The notes: a model not told the origin generated them from the letters alone. A DNA stretch of 64,000 bases from Alloyangia pacifica (GCF_020524285.1 NZ_JAIVKX010000003.1:409195-473194), one strand, 5' to 3'. Numbered from the stretch's first letter, positions 33,240 through 43,724 are shown. Program-made: numbers and translations.

Positions 33240-35066
33240 ATGGACAATCAGAACAAGAATCTGCTCATCGCCACGGCGCTGAGCTTCGTCGTGATCCTCG
33301 TCTGGTTCCTCCTCTTCCCGCCGCCCGAAGCGACGGTGGACGAGACGGCCCAGACCACCGAGCAGACGCTCGAGACCGCGCCGGGCGTCACGGCCCCCAG
33401 CGCGTCGACCGAGGCGCCCGAGGCCGGCGCGGCCAGCACCGCCGCCCCCGAGGCGACGCTCGACACCGCGCGGGTCGAGATCGCCGCGCCGAACCTGATC
33501 GGCTCCATCGCCCTCACCGGCGGCCGGATCGACGATCTGAAGCTGAGCCAGTACCACGAGACCAATGACGAGAGCTCGCCGGTGGTGCAGCTGCTCGAGC
33601 CCGTGGGCGGTGCGAACCCCTATTACGCCGTCTACGGCTGGGCTCCGGGCAATGGCCTGCAGGCCGCCGACGTGCCCGGCCCGAACACCGAGTGGACCGT
33701 CGAGAGCGGCGAGACCCTCGATGTCGACAGCCCGGTCACCCTGCGCTGGGACAGCCCCGCCGGACTGGTCTTCCGCCGCACCTTCTCGGTCGACGAGAAG
33801 TTCATGTTCCGCGTCACCCAGTCGGTCGAGAACACCTCGGGCGCCGAGGTCTCCGCCGCCCCCTACGGCATCCTCGCCCGCCACGGCGAGCCGGCGGACC
33901 TGAAGAACTTCTTCGTGCTGCACGAGGGCGCCATCTCGATGAGTGACGGCACGCTCGCCGAGAACAAGTACAAGAAAATCCGCGATTTCGATCCCGCGGC
34001 CGAGGCCGGCACCCGCGCCGAGACCTACCAGGTGTCGGAAAACGGCTGGATCGGCTTCACCGAGCACTACTGGGAAACCGTGCTGATCCCCGACAGCGGC
34101 ACCAGCTACCGCCAGGCGATCAAGTACAACGAAGCCCGCGACATCTACCAGGCAGAGGTCGTTCTGCCGACGCAGACCATCGCCCCCGGCGCCACCGCCG
34201 AGGTCTCGACCCGCATGTTCTCGGGCGCCAAGGTCTGGGAAGTGATCAACGAGTACCAGGACCAGGGCGTCGACCGCTTCGTCGACAGCATCGACTGGGG
34301 CTGGTTCTTCTTCCTGACCAAGCCCATCTTCTGGCTGCTGCACCACCTGCACCAGTGGATCGGCAACATGGGCGTGTCGATCATCGCCCTGACCATCTTC
34401 CTCAAGGCGCTGCTCTTCCCGCTGGCCTACAAGTCCTACGTCTCCATGGCGAAGATGAAGGAACTGCAGCCGCAGATGGAGGAGATGAAGAAGAAGGCCG
34501 GCGACGACCGCCAGAAGCTTCAGCAGGAGATGATGGCGCTCTACAAGCGCGAGAAGGTCAACCCGGCCTCGGGCTGCCTGCCGATCCTGCTGCAGATCCC
34601 GATCTTCTTCTCGCTCTACAAGGTGATCTTCGTCGCCTTCGAGCTGCGGCACGCGCCCTTCTTCGGCCCGTTCCAAGACCTCTCGGCGCCGGATCCCACC
34701 TCGCTGTTCAACCTCTTCGGCTTGCTGCCCTGGGCAGCCCCCGAGGCAGGCACGACGCTGGCGCTGGTGTTCATCGGCATCCTGCCGATCCTGCTGGGCA
34801 TCTCGATGTTCCTGCAGCAGAAGCTGAACCCGACGCCGACCGACCCCGCGCAGGCGATGATCTTTGCCTGGATGCCCTGGGTGTTCATGTTCATGCTCGG
34901 CGGCTTCGCCTCCGGCCTGGTGCTCTACTGGATCACCAACAACACGATCACCTTCACCCAACAGTACCTGATCATGCGCAGCCACGGGGCCAAGCCTGAC
35001 GTGTTCGGCAACATCAAGTCGACCTTCAAGCGCAAGCCCAAGGACGCGAAGTCGGGCGGAAAATGA
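33240..35066 (+). CDS. yidC: Membrane protein insertase YidC
   Basis: A 608-residue inner-membrane insertase. The N-terminal helix (about 8-24) is followed by an Ala/Thr/Glu-rich linker and the large periplasmic domain (about 70-350), then the conserved five-helix core starting near residue 360 with 'KPIFWLLHHLHQWIGN'. The 'ASGCLPILLQIPIFFSLYKV' stretch marks the helix of the hydrophilic groove region, and 'NPTPTDPAQAMIFAWMPW' is typical. It inserts and folds inner-membrane proteins with or without SecYEG. It overlaps the MOSC gene by 4 bases. Confidence 0.97.
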   Translation: MDNQNKNLLIATALSFVVILVWFLLFPPPEATVDETAQTTEQTLETAPGVTAPSASTEAPEAGAASTAAPEATLDTARVEIAAPNLIGSIALTGGRIDDLKLSQYHETNDESSPVVQLLEPVGGANPYYAVYGWAPGNGLQAADVPGPNTEWTVESGETLDVDSPVTLRWDSPAGLVFRRTFSVDEKFMFRVTQSVENTSGAEVSAAPYGILARHGEPADLKNFFVLHEGAISMSDGTLAENKYKKIRDFDPAAEAGTRAETYQVSENGWIGFTEHYWETVLIPDSGTSYRQAIKYNEARDIYQAEVVLPTQTIAPGATAEVSTRMFSGAKVWEVINEYQDQGVDRFVDSIDWGWFFFLTKPIFWLLHHLHQWIGNMGVSIIALTIFLKALLFPLAYKSYVSMAKMKELQPQMEEMKKKAGDDRQKLQQEMMALYKREKVNPASGCLPILLQIPIFFSLYKVIFVAFELRHAPFFGPFQDLSAPDPTSLFNLFGLLPWAAPEAGTTLALVFIGILPILLGISMFLQQKLNPTPTDPAQAMIFAWMPWVFMFMLGGFASGLVLYWITNNTITFTQQYLIMRSHGAKPDVFGNIKSTFKRKPKDAKSGGK

Positions 35067-35806
35067 GCGGACGGGTCACCCAAATCTGGCGCCACCCGAT
35101 CAAGGCCCATGGCCGCGAGGCGCTGGACCGGGTGACCCTTCATGCGCACCAGTGCCTGCCCTTCGACCGGGCCTGGGCGGTGGCGCATGAGCTTTCCGAC
35201 GCGGACGGATCCGAATGGGTCCGCTGCGGCAACTTCAGCCGGGGCGCCAAGGCGCCCCAGCTCATGGCGATCAGCGCCGAGATGGACGAGGCGGCGGGCA
35301 CCATCACCCTGCACCACCCGGACCGCCCCGACCTGACCTTCGATCCCGACAGCGCCGACGAAGCCTTCCTCGACTGGGTGCGCCCGCTGATGCCCGAGGA
35401 CCGGGCGCAATCGGCGCGGCTCGTCCGGGCGCAGGCGCGCGGCATGACCGATGCGCCCTTCGCCTCGATCACCCTGTGCAACATCGCCTCGCACCGTGCG
35501 GTCGAGACGCAGATCGGCCAGCCGCTGTCGATCCACCGCTGGCGCGGCAATATCTGGCTGGACGGGCTGGCGCCCTGGGAAGAGTTCGATTGGGTCGGGC
35601 GCGAGATTCGCATCGGCGGCGCGACCTTCATCGTGCGCGAACGGACCGGCCGCTGCGCCGCCACCACTGCAAACCCCGAGACAGGCCAGCGCGATGCGGA
35701 TACGCTGGGCGCGCTGCGTCACTGGGGACATACGGATTTCTCGGTGCAGGCCGAAGTGACGGAGGGCGGCGAGATCGCCCATGACGACGAGGTGACCCTG
35801 CTGTGA
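35063..35806 (+). CDS. MOSC domain protein
   Basis: A 247-residue protein with an N-terminal MOSC_N-like beta barrel ('VTQIWRHPIKAHGREAL') and a C-terminal MOSC domain with 'WRGNIWLDGLAPWEEFDW' and the conserved Cys in 'RTGRCAATTANP' (about 195). MOSC proteins carry sulfur or molybdenum cofactor chemistry, as in mARC-type reductases; the precise substrate is unknown. It is embedded between yidC and engB with 4-base overlaps at both ends (ATGA and GTGA), a conserved order in Rhodobacteraceae. Confidence 0.92.
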   Translation: MSGRVTQIWRHPIKAHGREALDRVTLHAHQCLPFDRAWAVAHELSDADGSEWVRCGNFSRGAKAPQLMAISAEMDEAAGTITLHHPDRPDLTFDPDSADEAFLDWVRPLMPEDRAQSARLVRAQARGMTDAPFASITLCNIASHRAVETQIGQPLSIHRWRGNIWLDGLAPWEEFDWVGREIRIGGATFIVRERTGRCAATTANPETGQRDADTLGALRHWGHTDFSVQAEVTEGGEIAHDDEVTLL

Positions 35807-36459
35807 CGACCCCCCTTCCCTTTCCCATCGCCGAAGATCCCGATGACGCAGCCCGCGAGGCGGCGCGCAAGGCCTTTGCCGGTGACGTGCAATTCCTCAA
35901 GGGCGTGGTCGCCATGGACGGGCTGCCGCCCGACGACCGCCCGGAGGTTTGCTTTGCCGGGCGTTCGAACGTCGGCAAGTCGAGCCTGATCAACGCGCTC
36001 ACCGGTCGCAAGGGCATCGCCCGCGCCTCGAACACGCCGGGCCGGACGCAGGAGATCAACTTCTTCACGCTCAACGAGAGCCACTACCTCGTCGACCTTC
36101 CGGGCTACGGCTTTGCCAATGCGCCCGTCGCGGTGGTCGAGAAATGGCAGCGCCTGCTCAAGCAGTACCTCTCGGGCCGTGTCTCGCTGCGGCGCGCCTT
36201 CGTGCTGATCGACGCCCGCCACGGGGTCAAGCCGGTCGACGAGGAGATCATGGAGCTGCTCGACAAGTCCGCCGTCACCTTCCAGGCGGTGCTGACCAAG
36301 ACCGACAAGCTCAAGGCCAAGGATCTCGACAGGATCCTGACGCAGGTGCGCGAGAAGCTGTCGAAGCATCCCGCCGCCTACCCCGAGATCGTGCTGACCA
36401 GCTCCGAAAAGGGCGAGGGGATCCCCACCCTGCGCGCGATCATCAACGGCCTTTCCTGA
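35803..36459 (+). CDS. engB: Ribosome biogenesis GTP-binding protein EngB/YsxC/YihA
   Basis: A 218-residue essential GTPase for 50S subunit assembly. G1 is 'GRSNVGKSS', G3 'DLPGYG', G4 'TKTD', and 'SNTPGRTQEINFF' covers G2. The start is a GTG overlapping the MOSC stop. The N-terminal ~40 residues are a family-typical extension. Confidence 0.97.
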   Translation: MTTPLPFPIAEDPDDAAREAARKAFAGDVQFLKGVVAMDGLPPDDRPEVCFAGRSNVGKSSLINALTGRKGIARASNTPGRTQEINFFTLNESHYLVDLPGYGFANAPVAVVEKWQRLLKQYLSGRVSLRRAFVLIDARHGVKPVDEEIMELLDKSAVTFQAVLTKTDKLKAKDLDRILTQVREKLSKHPAAYPEIVLTSSEKGEGIPTLRAIINGLS

Positions 36460-36537
36460 ATTTCCCCTTCGCAATCCCGGGCGCAGGGACTAGTTCTGCC
36501 AAGGCAGAGATATTCCCGCATCGAGGATGCACCCCAG

Positions 36538-37431
36538 ATGAAGAAGCAGACGATGAACCGAGACTGGATCGCCACCGCCCGCACCCTGAACGAAGCCCTG
36601 CCCTACCTGCAGCGCTATACGGGCGCGATCGTGGTGGTGAAGTTCGGCGGCAATGCCATGGGCGACACAGACGCCATGGCCGAGTTTGCCCGGGACATCG
36701 TGCTGATGCGCCAGGTCGGGGTGAACCCGGTCGTCGTGCACGGCGGCGGCCCGATGATCAACGACATGCTCGCAAAGCTGAACATCCAGTCCGAGTTCAA
36801 GCGCGGCAAGCGGGTCACCGACCAGGCCACCGTCGAGGTCGTCGAGATGGTGCTGACCGGCCTCGTCAACAAGCGCATCGTGCAGGCAATCATGGACGAG
36901 GGCGGCCGCGCCGTGGGCCTGTCGGGCAAGGATGACGACCTCATCGTCTGCGAGGCGGATGATCCGGAACTGGGCTTCGTCGGCCGCCCGGTCGAATGCA
37001 ACGTGCAGGTGCTGCACGATCTCTTCGCCGCCGGGATCATCCCCGTGGTCGCCCCGGTTGCCACCGGCATGGACTACCTGGAGACCTTCAACGTCAATGG
37101 CGACACCGCCGCGGGCGCATTGGCGGGGGCGCTGAAGGCCGATCGCCTGCTGCTGCTCACCGACGTGTCGGGCGTGAAGAACAAGGCCGGCGAGGTGGTC
37201 ACCCAGATGACCCCGGAAGACGTCCGCGCGATGACCGAGGACGGCACCATCGCCGGCGGCATGATCCCCAAGACCGAGACCGCGCTGAAAGCGGTCGAGG
37301 AGGGCGTGCGCGCGGTGGTCATCCTCGACGGGCGCGTGCCGAATGCCTGCCTGCTCGAACTCTTCACCGAGCATGGCGCCGGTTCGCTGATCCGCCGCGC
37401 CGACCTAGAGCCGGTGCGCCCGCGCACGTGA
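36538..37431 (+). CDS. argB: Acetylglutamate kinase
   Basis: A 297-residue amino acid kinase that phosphorylates N-acetylglutamate in arginine synthesis. 'VVKFGGNAM', '[11 protein letters not shown]', '[11 protein letters not shown]' and '[15 protein letters not shown]' are all in place. It has the longer N-terminal helix found in arginine-feedback-inhibited hexameric enzymes. No other arg gene is adjacent. Its stop overlaps the GTG of the next gene. Confidence 0.97.
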   Translation: MKKQTMNRDWIATARTLNEALPYLQRYTGAIVVVKFGGNAMGDTDAMAEFARDIVLMRQVGVNPVVVHGGGPMINDMLAKLNIQSEFKRGKRVTDQATVEVVEMVLTGLVNKRIVQAIMDEGGRAVGLSGKDDDLIVCEADDPELGFVGRPVECNVQVLHDLFAAGIIPVVAPVATGMDYLETFNVNGDTAAGALAGALKADRLLLLTDVSGVKNKAGEVVTQMTPEDVRAMTEDGTIAGGMIPKTETALKAVEEGVRAVVILDGRVPNACLLELFTEHGAGSLIRRADLEPVRPRT

Positions 37432-38108
37432 CCCCTTGTGACATCGACGCCGCGGCGCGGACGGATGGCCTTGCCCTGCGCGGCACCTTCCATCCCGCGC
37501 CCGGCGATGGTGCGCCCGACCGATGCGGCACGCTGCTGCTGCTCGGTCCCGACGAACCACGCTTCTGGCCGATCTTCTCGGCCTCTTCCGAATTCCTGGA
37601 TGGCGCGCGCGCGCCGCTTGACCGCTGGTCCAAGCGGGTGATCGGTTCGCTGGCGGAGCGGTTCGACGGCACGGCGGTTTTCCCTTCTGACGGGCCGCCC
37701 TACCCCTCCTTCTTCGGCTGGGCGCTGGCCAGCGGCGACGCCTTTTCCGCCCCGCCCGGCCTGCTGGTCCACGCGCGTGCGGGCCTGCTGATCAGCTACC
37801 GCGGGGCCATTTGCCTGCCCCAGAGACTGGACCTCCCGCCGAGACCCGCGTCTCCCTGCATCGCCTGCGCGCAGCCCTGCCGCAGCGCCTGTCCCGTCGG
37901 CGCGCTCGGCTCCGGTGCGCCCTATGAGGTGGACGCCTGCCAGCGCCACCTGCGCCGCCCCGAGGGCGCGGACTGCCGAACCCGTGGCTGCCTCGTGCGC
38001 CGTGCCTGCCCGGCGTCGGCGAACATGCAACGACAGCCGTCGCAGGCCGCTTTCCACATGGCCTCGTTCATGGAACACTGGCGTCCGGAGACGGGGGACA
38101 CCTCATGA
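37428..38108 (+). CDS. Putative [4Fe-4S] ferredoxin-like protein
   Basis: A 226-residue protein whose C-terminal half has two cysteine clusters: '[17 protein letters not shown]' (about 139-155) and a second set in 'CQRHLRR', '[14 protein letters not shown]' (about 167-193). The spacing (C-x2-C-x3-C-x3-CP) fits an [4Fe-4S] ferredoxin-like cluster related to the C-terminal part of QueG-type proteins, but the cobalamin-binding catalytic part of QueG is absent. The N-terminal '[24 protein letters not shown]' region has no known motif. GTG start overlapping argB (GTGA), and it is also coupled by ATGA to the next gene. Function unknown. Confidence 0.75.
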   Translation: MTPCDIDAAARTDGLALRGTFHPAPGDGAPDRCGTLLLLGPDEPRFWPIFSASSEFLDGARAPLDRWSKRVIGSLAERFDGTAVFPSDGPPYPSFFGWALASGDAFSAPPGLLVHARAGLLISYRGAICLPQRLDLPPRPASPCIACAQPCRSACPVGALGSGAPYEVDACQRHLRRPEGADCRTRGCLVRRACPASANMQRQPSQAAFHMASFMEHWRPETGDTS

Positions 38109-38593
38109 AACGGCTCATCCTCATGCGGCATGCGAAATCCGACTGGTCGGTTGGCATGCCGGATCACGCGCGGCCGCTCAACGCGCGCGGGCGCAAGAGT
38201 GCACAGGCGCTTGGAGACTGGCTCCGCGCACAGGGCCTCCAGCCCGATCAGATCCTTTGCTCTTCCGCAGCACGCACCCGTGAGACTTTGGAGTTGCTCG
38301 CGCTCGGAGAGGTGGCGACCCGCTTCGAGGACCGGCTCTACCTTGCAGGCCCCGCGACGCTGCTGAAGAGCCTGCAGGGGGCGAGCGGCGAGACCGTGCT
38401 GATGCTGGCGCACAATCCGGGGATCGGCGAGTTCGCCAATGCCGTGGTTGCGCGCGGCCCGGAACATCCGAAATTCGGCACCTACCCCACCGGTGCCACG
38501 CTGGTCGCGGATTTCGAGCTTGCTGAGTGGCACGAGGCCCGGCTGGGCACAGCCCGTTGCCATGCCTTCACGGTGCCGCGTGAGCTGACCTGA
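38105..38593 (+). CDS. SixA-type histidine phosphatase family protein
   Basis: A 162-residue phosphoglycerate-mutase-fold phosphatase. The catalytic 'RHAKSDWS' (Arg8-His9) is near the N-terminus, 'CSSAARTRETLELL' carries the second Arg, and 'LAHNPGIGEF' carries the second His. This matches SixA-like proteins, which dephosphorylate phosphohistidine in phosphorelays or phosphotransferase systems. It ends the argB cluster. A 14-base direct repeat spans its stop codon. Confidence 0.9.
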   Translation: MKRLILMRHAKSDWSVGMPDHARPLNARGRKSAQALGDWLRAQGLQPDQILCSSAARTRETLELLALGEVATRFEDRLYLAGPATLLKSLQGASGETVLMLAHNPGIGEFANAVVARGPEHPKFGTYPTGATLVADFELAEWHEARLGTARCHAFTVPRELT

Positions 38594-38931
38594 CCAAGTG
38601 AGCTGACCTGAAAAAAGTGACGCCCGCGATCCCCCTCCCAAAGGATCGCGAGCGCCGCTGTAGCCGGTCACTTGGCAAAGGCCCTTCCGTCACGTGGTCC
38701 GGGTCAGCCGCATCGTCTCGCACGTCCTCCCCTACGGCGATCCGACCTCGGGCGACACTCGGTCGACCACTATACGCAAGTCCCTTCATGGAAACCGGTA
38801 CAGATTTCATTCGGCACGTTGCCGAAAAGCGTCAAAACTGAGACGCTTCGGAAGAGACTGTAACACAAGTGACAAAAAAACGAGCCCCAAATTAATGGGA
38901 CTCGCGATTAATATTCGGATTCTCTTGTGGA
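38594..38931. other. Intergenic between the convergent argB and bzt clusters
   Basis: The 338-base gap is convergent. It holds a 14-base direct repeat GTGAGCTGACCTGA (38580-38593 and 38598-38611), a 7-base inverted repeat GCGATCC/GGATCGC (38626-38632, 38643-38649) that could end the plus-strand transcript, and the bztD terminator. Its right part is clearly AT-richer than the genes around it. No gene is recognised. Confidence 0.5.
38874..38904 (-). terminator. Terminator of the bzt operon
   Basis: On the minus strand CGAGTCCC-loop-GGGGCTCG (38904-38881, one internal mismatch) is followed by seven T residues (38880-38874), a standard rho-independent terminator 28 bases after the bztD stop. Confidence 0.88.
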
Positions 38932-39720
<789 letters not shown>

Positions 39721-39731
39721 TGGAGGTCTCC

Positions 39732-41048
39732 TTAGCGGTGCTCTCTGCGGAGCTTTTTCTCGAGGAAGAGCGAATAGCGGCCCATGCTGAAGCAGAAGAT
39801 GAAGAAGCACAGACCGATAAAGACGAAGAGTTCCCAGTAAACGCCGTTCCAATCGGTGGTCGCCCGGATCGAGTTGGACAGGCCAATGGGATCGAGAAGG
39901 CCGATGAAAACGACCAGCGTGGTATCCTTGAACAGGCCGATGAAGGTGTTCACGATCCCCGGGATCGAGATTTTCAGCGCCTGCGGCAGGATGATCAGCC
40001 GCATCGATTTCCAGTAGTCCAGCCCCAGCGCGTCCGCGGCCTCGTACTGACCCTTCGGCAGCGCGGCGAGACCGCCACGGACCACCTCGGCGATATAGGC
40101 CGCCGAGAACAGGGTCACCATGATGATGACACGCAGCATCAGGTCGAAGTTGGTGCCCGGCGGCAGGAAGTAGTTCAGCAGCAGCGACGCGGTGAACAGC
40201 CAGACGATCAGCGGCACGCCGCGGATGATCTCGATGAAGGCCACCGAGCACTTGTTGATGATGAACATGTCCGACTGGCGTCCCAGCGCCAGCAGGATGC
40301 CCAGCGGCAGCGACAGCACGATGCCCGACACGCCGATGATCGTGGCCAGCATGAAGCCGCCCATGTTCTGCGTCGGCACCTGCTCGAGCGCCAGCGGCAC
40401 CACCGAGGCCAGCGCGCCAGCGAGCGGACCGCAAAGGGTCAGCCAGTAGATCACCGGCACGACGATCGCCAGGATCACCGACAGCAGCGTGCCGATCTTC
40501 GGCGCGGCAAAGGCCATGATTGCCCAGGCGATGACGAAGCCGAGGATGGCCGCGACCGGACCCCAGAGCGAGCCGCCCCAGATCAGCCAGAACAGCACGA
40601 AGGGTGCGAGCGCCGAAACCCAGAGCATCTTGCGCGGCACCGAGCTGAACAGCACCGGCGCGACCGCGGCGAGGAAGATCAGGAAGGCCAGGATCGGGCG
40701 CCAGTAGAGCTCTTTCGGGAAGAAGCCGAAGATCAGCTGCGGCCAGCGCTCCGCCAGCACGGCCCAGCAGGCCGCCGGCGTGCCCGCGCCATAACGCTCG
40801 GCGATGATCTCCCGGCACTGCGACAGGTTCGACGCGTCCCAGATGCCCCGCAGCGCCCAGGGCAGCAGGTGGCTCAGCGCGGCGTAGATGACCCAGAGCG
40901 AGAGCAGGGTGAGCATGATGTTCAGCCAGCCGGAGAACAGGTTCTCGCGGATCCACTTCAGCGCGCCGGTCTGGTTCAGCGGCGGATCCTGCTGGTCGAG
41001 CATGGTGTCGCGGACATAGGCGACGGTCTGTGCATGCGTATCGCTCAT
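39732..41048 (-). CDS. bztC: Amino acid ABC transporter permease BztC
   Basis: A 438-residue permease with about eight or nine helices. The N-terminal half is a long BztC-type extension with its own helices and a cysteine-bearing loop ('SQCREII'). The C-terminal half is the HisMQ-type permease domain with the EAA loop '[21 protein letters not shown]'. It pairs with BztB; Bzt permeases are longer than those of most polar amino acid transporters. It starts one base from the bztB stop. Confidence 0.94.
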   Translation of the reverse strand: MSDTHAQTVAYVRDTMLDQQDPPLNQTGALKWIRENLFSGWLNIMLTLLSLWVIYAALSHLLPWALRGIWDASNLSQCREIIAERYGAGTPAACWAVLAERWPQLIFGFFPKELYWRPILAFLIFLAAVAPVLFSSVPRKMLWVSALAPFVLFWLIWGGSLWGPVAAILGFVIAWAIMAFAAPKIGTLLSVILAIVVPVIYWLTLCGPLAGALASVVPLALEQVPTQNMGGFMLATIIGVSGIVLSLPLGILLALGRQSDMFIINKCSVAFIEIIRGVPLIVWLFTASLLLNYFLPPGTNFDLMLRVIIMVTLFSAAYIAEVVRGGLAALPKGQYEAADALGLDYWKSMRLIILPQALKISIPGIVNTFIGLFKDTTLVVFIGLLDPIGLSNSIRATTDWNGVYWELFVFIGLCFFIFCFSMGRYSLFLEKKLRREHR

Positions 41049-41049
41049 G

Positions 41050-42483
41050 TCACCGCTCCTTCAGCTTCACGGAGGAGTTGTAGACGTTCATCACGCCCGA
41101 GATCAGCAGGCTCAGCACCAGGTAGAACAGACCCAGCAACAGCATGCCCTCGAGCTCGCGGCCGGTCTGGTTGATGGTGATGCCCCCGAGGGTCGAGCGC
41201 ACGTCCATGTAGCCCACCGCGATGGCCAGCGAGCTGTTCTTGGTGAGGTTGAGGAACTGCGAGATCAGCGGCGGGATGATCACCCGCAGCGCCTGCGGCA
41301 GGATCACCAGGTTCATCGTGGTGCCCGGACGCAGACCCAGCGCGTAGGCCGCCTCGGTTTGCCCCTTGGAGATGGCGAGGATGCCGCCACGCACGATCTC
41401 GGCGATGAAGGCGCCGGTGTAGAGCGACAGCGCCAGCCACAGGGCGATCAGCGAGTTGCGCAGGTGCACGCCGCCGTCGAAGTTGAAGCCGCCGAGCTCG
41501 GGCTTGTCGAGCGAGGCGCCGAGTGCCACCAGCACCACGATCAGCGGCACGAGGATGGCGGCGATCTGCAGCGGCAGGGTCGTCGGGCGTTTGCCCGTGG
41601 CTTCCTGGATATGCGAGGCGCGCTTGCCGAGAACCCTGGCCCCGATGCCGCCCGCGATGAGCACCGCGAGGATCAGCAGCCAGTCCCAGCCGGAGGAACT
41701 CGGGATGACCTCTCCGCCCTCTTCGGTACCGGCGTCCGAGCCGCCCTCGGCGCTGCCGGAGGCGTTGTCGTCGGCCTGCCCGGTCTGCACGCCGGCACCG
41801 CCGGTGGCGATGCGGCTTGCGCCGTATGTGCCGGCCATATTGGCGCCGGTGGATGCTGCGGGGGCTGCGGCCTCGGGCTCGGGGGCCGCGATCTCATTGC
41901 CGCCCAGCGAGCGGCTGAACACGACGTTAGGGATGTAGACGCCGCGGTTGGTGATCGCGACGCTTTCGCCGAGGATCATCGAAGAGCCGTCCTCGCCGCG
42001 GAAATCCCGCGGTGTCGGCATGGACTCGGTCATCAGCGCGAAGATCAGCACGATCCACAGCAGCAGCGGCACGTTGCGGAAGCCCTCGACGTAGACCGCC
42101 GTCAGCCGCGAGACGATCCAGTTGTTCGACAGGCGCAGCACGCCCGCGATCACGCCGAGCACCGTAGCGAGGGCACAGCCCATCACCGCGACCAGCAACG
42201 TGTTGAGGATCCCCACGAGCGCGGCGCGGCCATGGGTCATCTGGTTGTTGTAGTCGATGAGCTGCTGGTTGATGTCATAGCCCGCGGGCTGCGACAGGAA
42301 TCCGAAGTCGAAGTCCTTGCCCAGGGCCTCGAGGTTGTTGATCGTGTTGGAAATCAGCCACGACAGCAGCAGCCCTATCAGGATCATCGCGACGACCTGG
42401 ATGGTCATCGAGCGATAGCGCGTGTCGAAAATAAGCTGACTCAGCCGGAAGCCACGCTCCGGCGGATCCGAGATGGTCGCCAT
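41050..42483 (-). CDS. bztB: Amino acid ABC transporter permease BztB with low-complexity insert
   Basis: A 477-residue permease with the EAA loop 'EAAYALGLRPGTTMNLVILPQ' and split permease-domain helices. Between helices, residues ~198-264 form an insert rich in Ala, Gly, Ser, Glu and Asp with no hydrophobic segment, probably a disordered loop. In R. capsulatus BztB and BztC are both needed for uptake. The start lies 163 bases after the bztA stop, with a hairpin in between. Confidence 0.94.
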   Translation of the reverse strand: MATISDPPERGFRLSQLIFDTRYRSMTIQVVAMILIGLLLSWLISNTINNLEALGKDFDFGFLSQPAGYDINQQLIDYNNQMTHGRAALVGILNTLLVAVMGCALATVLGVIAGVLRLSNNWIVSRLTAVYVEGFRNVPLLLWIVLIFALMTESMPTPRDFRGEDGSSMILGESVAITNRGVYIPNVVFSRSLGGNEIAAPEPEAAAPAASTGANMAGTYGASRIATGGAGVQTGQADDNASGSAEGGSDAGTEEGGEVIPSSSGWDWLLILAVLIAGGIGARVLGKRASHIQEATGKRPTTLPLQIAAILVPLIVVLVALGASLDKPELGGFNFDGGVHLRNSLIALWLALSLYTGAFIAEIVRGGILAISKGQTEAAYALGLRPGTTMNLVILPQALRVIIPPLISQFLNLTKNSSLAIAVGYMDVRSTLGGITINQTGRELEGMLLLGLFYLVLSLLISGVMNVYNSSVKLKER

Positions 42484-42605
42484 TTAGTTCTCCCCGGACG
42501 CTTCCGTCATCTCTCGGGTCCGCAGCGGTTGCTCCGCCGTCTGCCCTGCCGGAAGCGTGCTTTCGTTTTATGAAGGCGAAATCGTCTGAAGGTCTGAAGG
42601 TGGAA

Positions 42606-42632
42606 AGGGGCGCAGGTTGTCCCTGCGCCCCT
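42606..42632 (-). terminator. Intra-operon hairpin between bztA and bztB
   Basis: Perfect 11-base arms (AGGGGCGCAGG and CCTGCGCCCCT) with a 5-base loop lie 15 bases after the bztA stop and are followed by TTTCC on the minus strand. It probably causes partial termination or protects bztA mRNA, giving more binding protein than permease, as is usual for such operons. Confidence 0.8.
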
Positions 42633-42646
42633 CGCCAAGTCCGGTA

Positions 42647-43666
42647 TCAGCGGAACGGCGGGCTGTAGAGCAGGCCGCCTTCGGTCCACTGCGCGTTCAG
42701 GCCGCGCGACAGGCCGATCGGGGTGGCTTCGCCGATGTTCTTCTCGAAGATCTCGCCGTAGTTGCCGCCCGCCATGATGGCGCGCTGCGCCCATTCGGCG
42801 TCGAGGCCGAGCATTGCGCCCAGTTCACCCTCGGTGCCGAGCAGACGGTTGATCTCGGGGTTGTTGGTCGGGGCCGAGGACAGCTCCGCGATGTTGGCCG
42901 AGGTCACGCCGTATTCTTCGGCGGCAACCAGAGCGTTCAGGGTCCAGCGGGCGATGTCGCCCCACTCGTTGTCGCCGTGGCGGACGAGCGGACCAAGCGG
43001 CTCTTTCGAGATGATTTCCGGCAGGATCACGTGATCGGCCGGGGTCTCGAAGGTGGCGCGGGTGGCTGCGAGGCCCGAGGCGTCGGTGGTGTAGACGTCA
43101 CAGGCGCCGGCCAGGTACTGCTGCTGCGCTTCAGCGTTGGTCTCGATCGGAACCGGCTCGTAGCTGATGTTGTTGGCGCGGAAGAAGTCCGCGAGGTTCA
43201 GCTCGGTGGTGGTGCCGGTCTGGATGCAGACGGTGGCGCCATCGAGTTCCTTGGCCGAAGCCACGCCCAGCGACTTCGGTGCAATGAAGCCCTGGCCGTC
43301 GTAGTAGTTCACGCCGACGAATTCGAACTTCAGGTCGACATCGCGCGAGAAGGTCCAGGTGGTGTTGCGGGCCAGCACGTCGATCTCGCCGGAGGCCAGC
43401 GCGGTAAAGCGGGTCTGACCGGTGGTCTGGGTGAAGGACACCGCCATCGGGTCGCCCAGGACGGCTGCGGCGAGCGCACGGCAGTACGCCACGTCAAAGC
43501 CCTGCCACACGTTGTTTGCATCGGGTGCCGAGAAACCGGCGAGGCCCGTGGACACACCGCACTTCAGCTCCCCGCGCGCTTTCACGTCGTCCAGGGTCGC
43601 GGCGCCGGCTGCGCCGGCCGCGAGTGCGGCGACGGTCAGAGCGCCGAGAGTTACGGTCTTTTTCAT
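42647..43666 (-). CDS. bztA: Amino acid ABC transporter substrate-binding protein BztA
   Basis: A 339-residue periplasmic binding protein. A 22-residue signal peptide ('KKTVTLGALTVAALAAGAAG') is followed by the family-3 solute-binding domain, with 'CGVSTGLAGFSAPD', 'GFDVAYCRALAAAVLGD' and 'NTTWTFSRD'. It binds Glu, Gln, Asp or Asn (Bzt knowledge). The ATG at 43666 has GAGG upstream; the frame is open further but enters the leader. First gene of the operon, with a structured 5' leader. Confidence 0.96.
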   Translation of the reverse strand: MKKTVTLGALTVAALAAGAAGAATLDDVKARGELKCGVSTGLAGFSAPDANNVWQGFDVAYCRALAAAVLGDPMAVSFTQTTGQTRFTALASGEIDVLARNTTWTFSRDVDLKFEFVGVNYYDGQGFIAPKSLGVASAKELDGATVCIQTGTTTELNLADFFRANNISYEPVPIETNAEAQQQYLAGACDVYTTDASGLAATRATFETPADHVILPEIISKEPLGPLVRHGDNEWGDIARWTLNALVAAEEYGVTSANIAELSSAPTNNPEINRLLGTEGELGAMLGLDAEWAQRAIMAGGNYGEIFEKNIGEATPIGLSRGLNAQWTEGGLLYSPPFR

Positions 43667-43685
43667 GTTAACCTCTTCCTGTTTT

Positions 43686-43724
43686 CCGGCTCTCGTGAGC
43701 CGGTTCCTTGATCCTTGCTGGATC
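43686..43724 (-). other. Two leader hairpins upstream of bztA
   Basis: CCGGCTC/GAGCCGG (43686-43692, 43697-43703) and GATCC/GGATC (43710-43714, 43720-43724) form two stacked hairpins 20-58 bases upstream of the bztA start. They may stabilise the 5' end of an abundant mRNA. No known riboswitch is recognised. Confidence 0.45.

Noticed and set aside
31277..34985. Long minus-strand open frames opposite the EAL gene and yidC
   Set aside because: Low-complexity Arg/Gly/His-rich translations with no family motif; the plus-strand genes have complete motifs.
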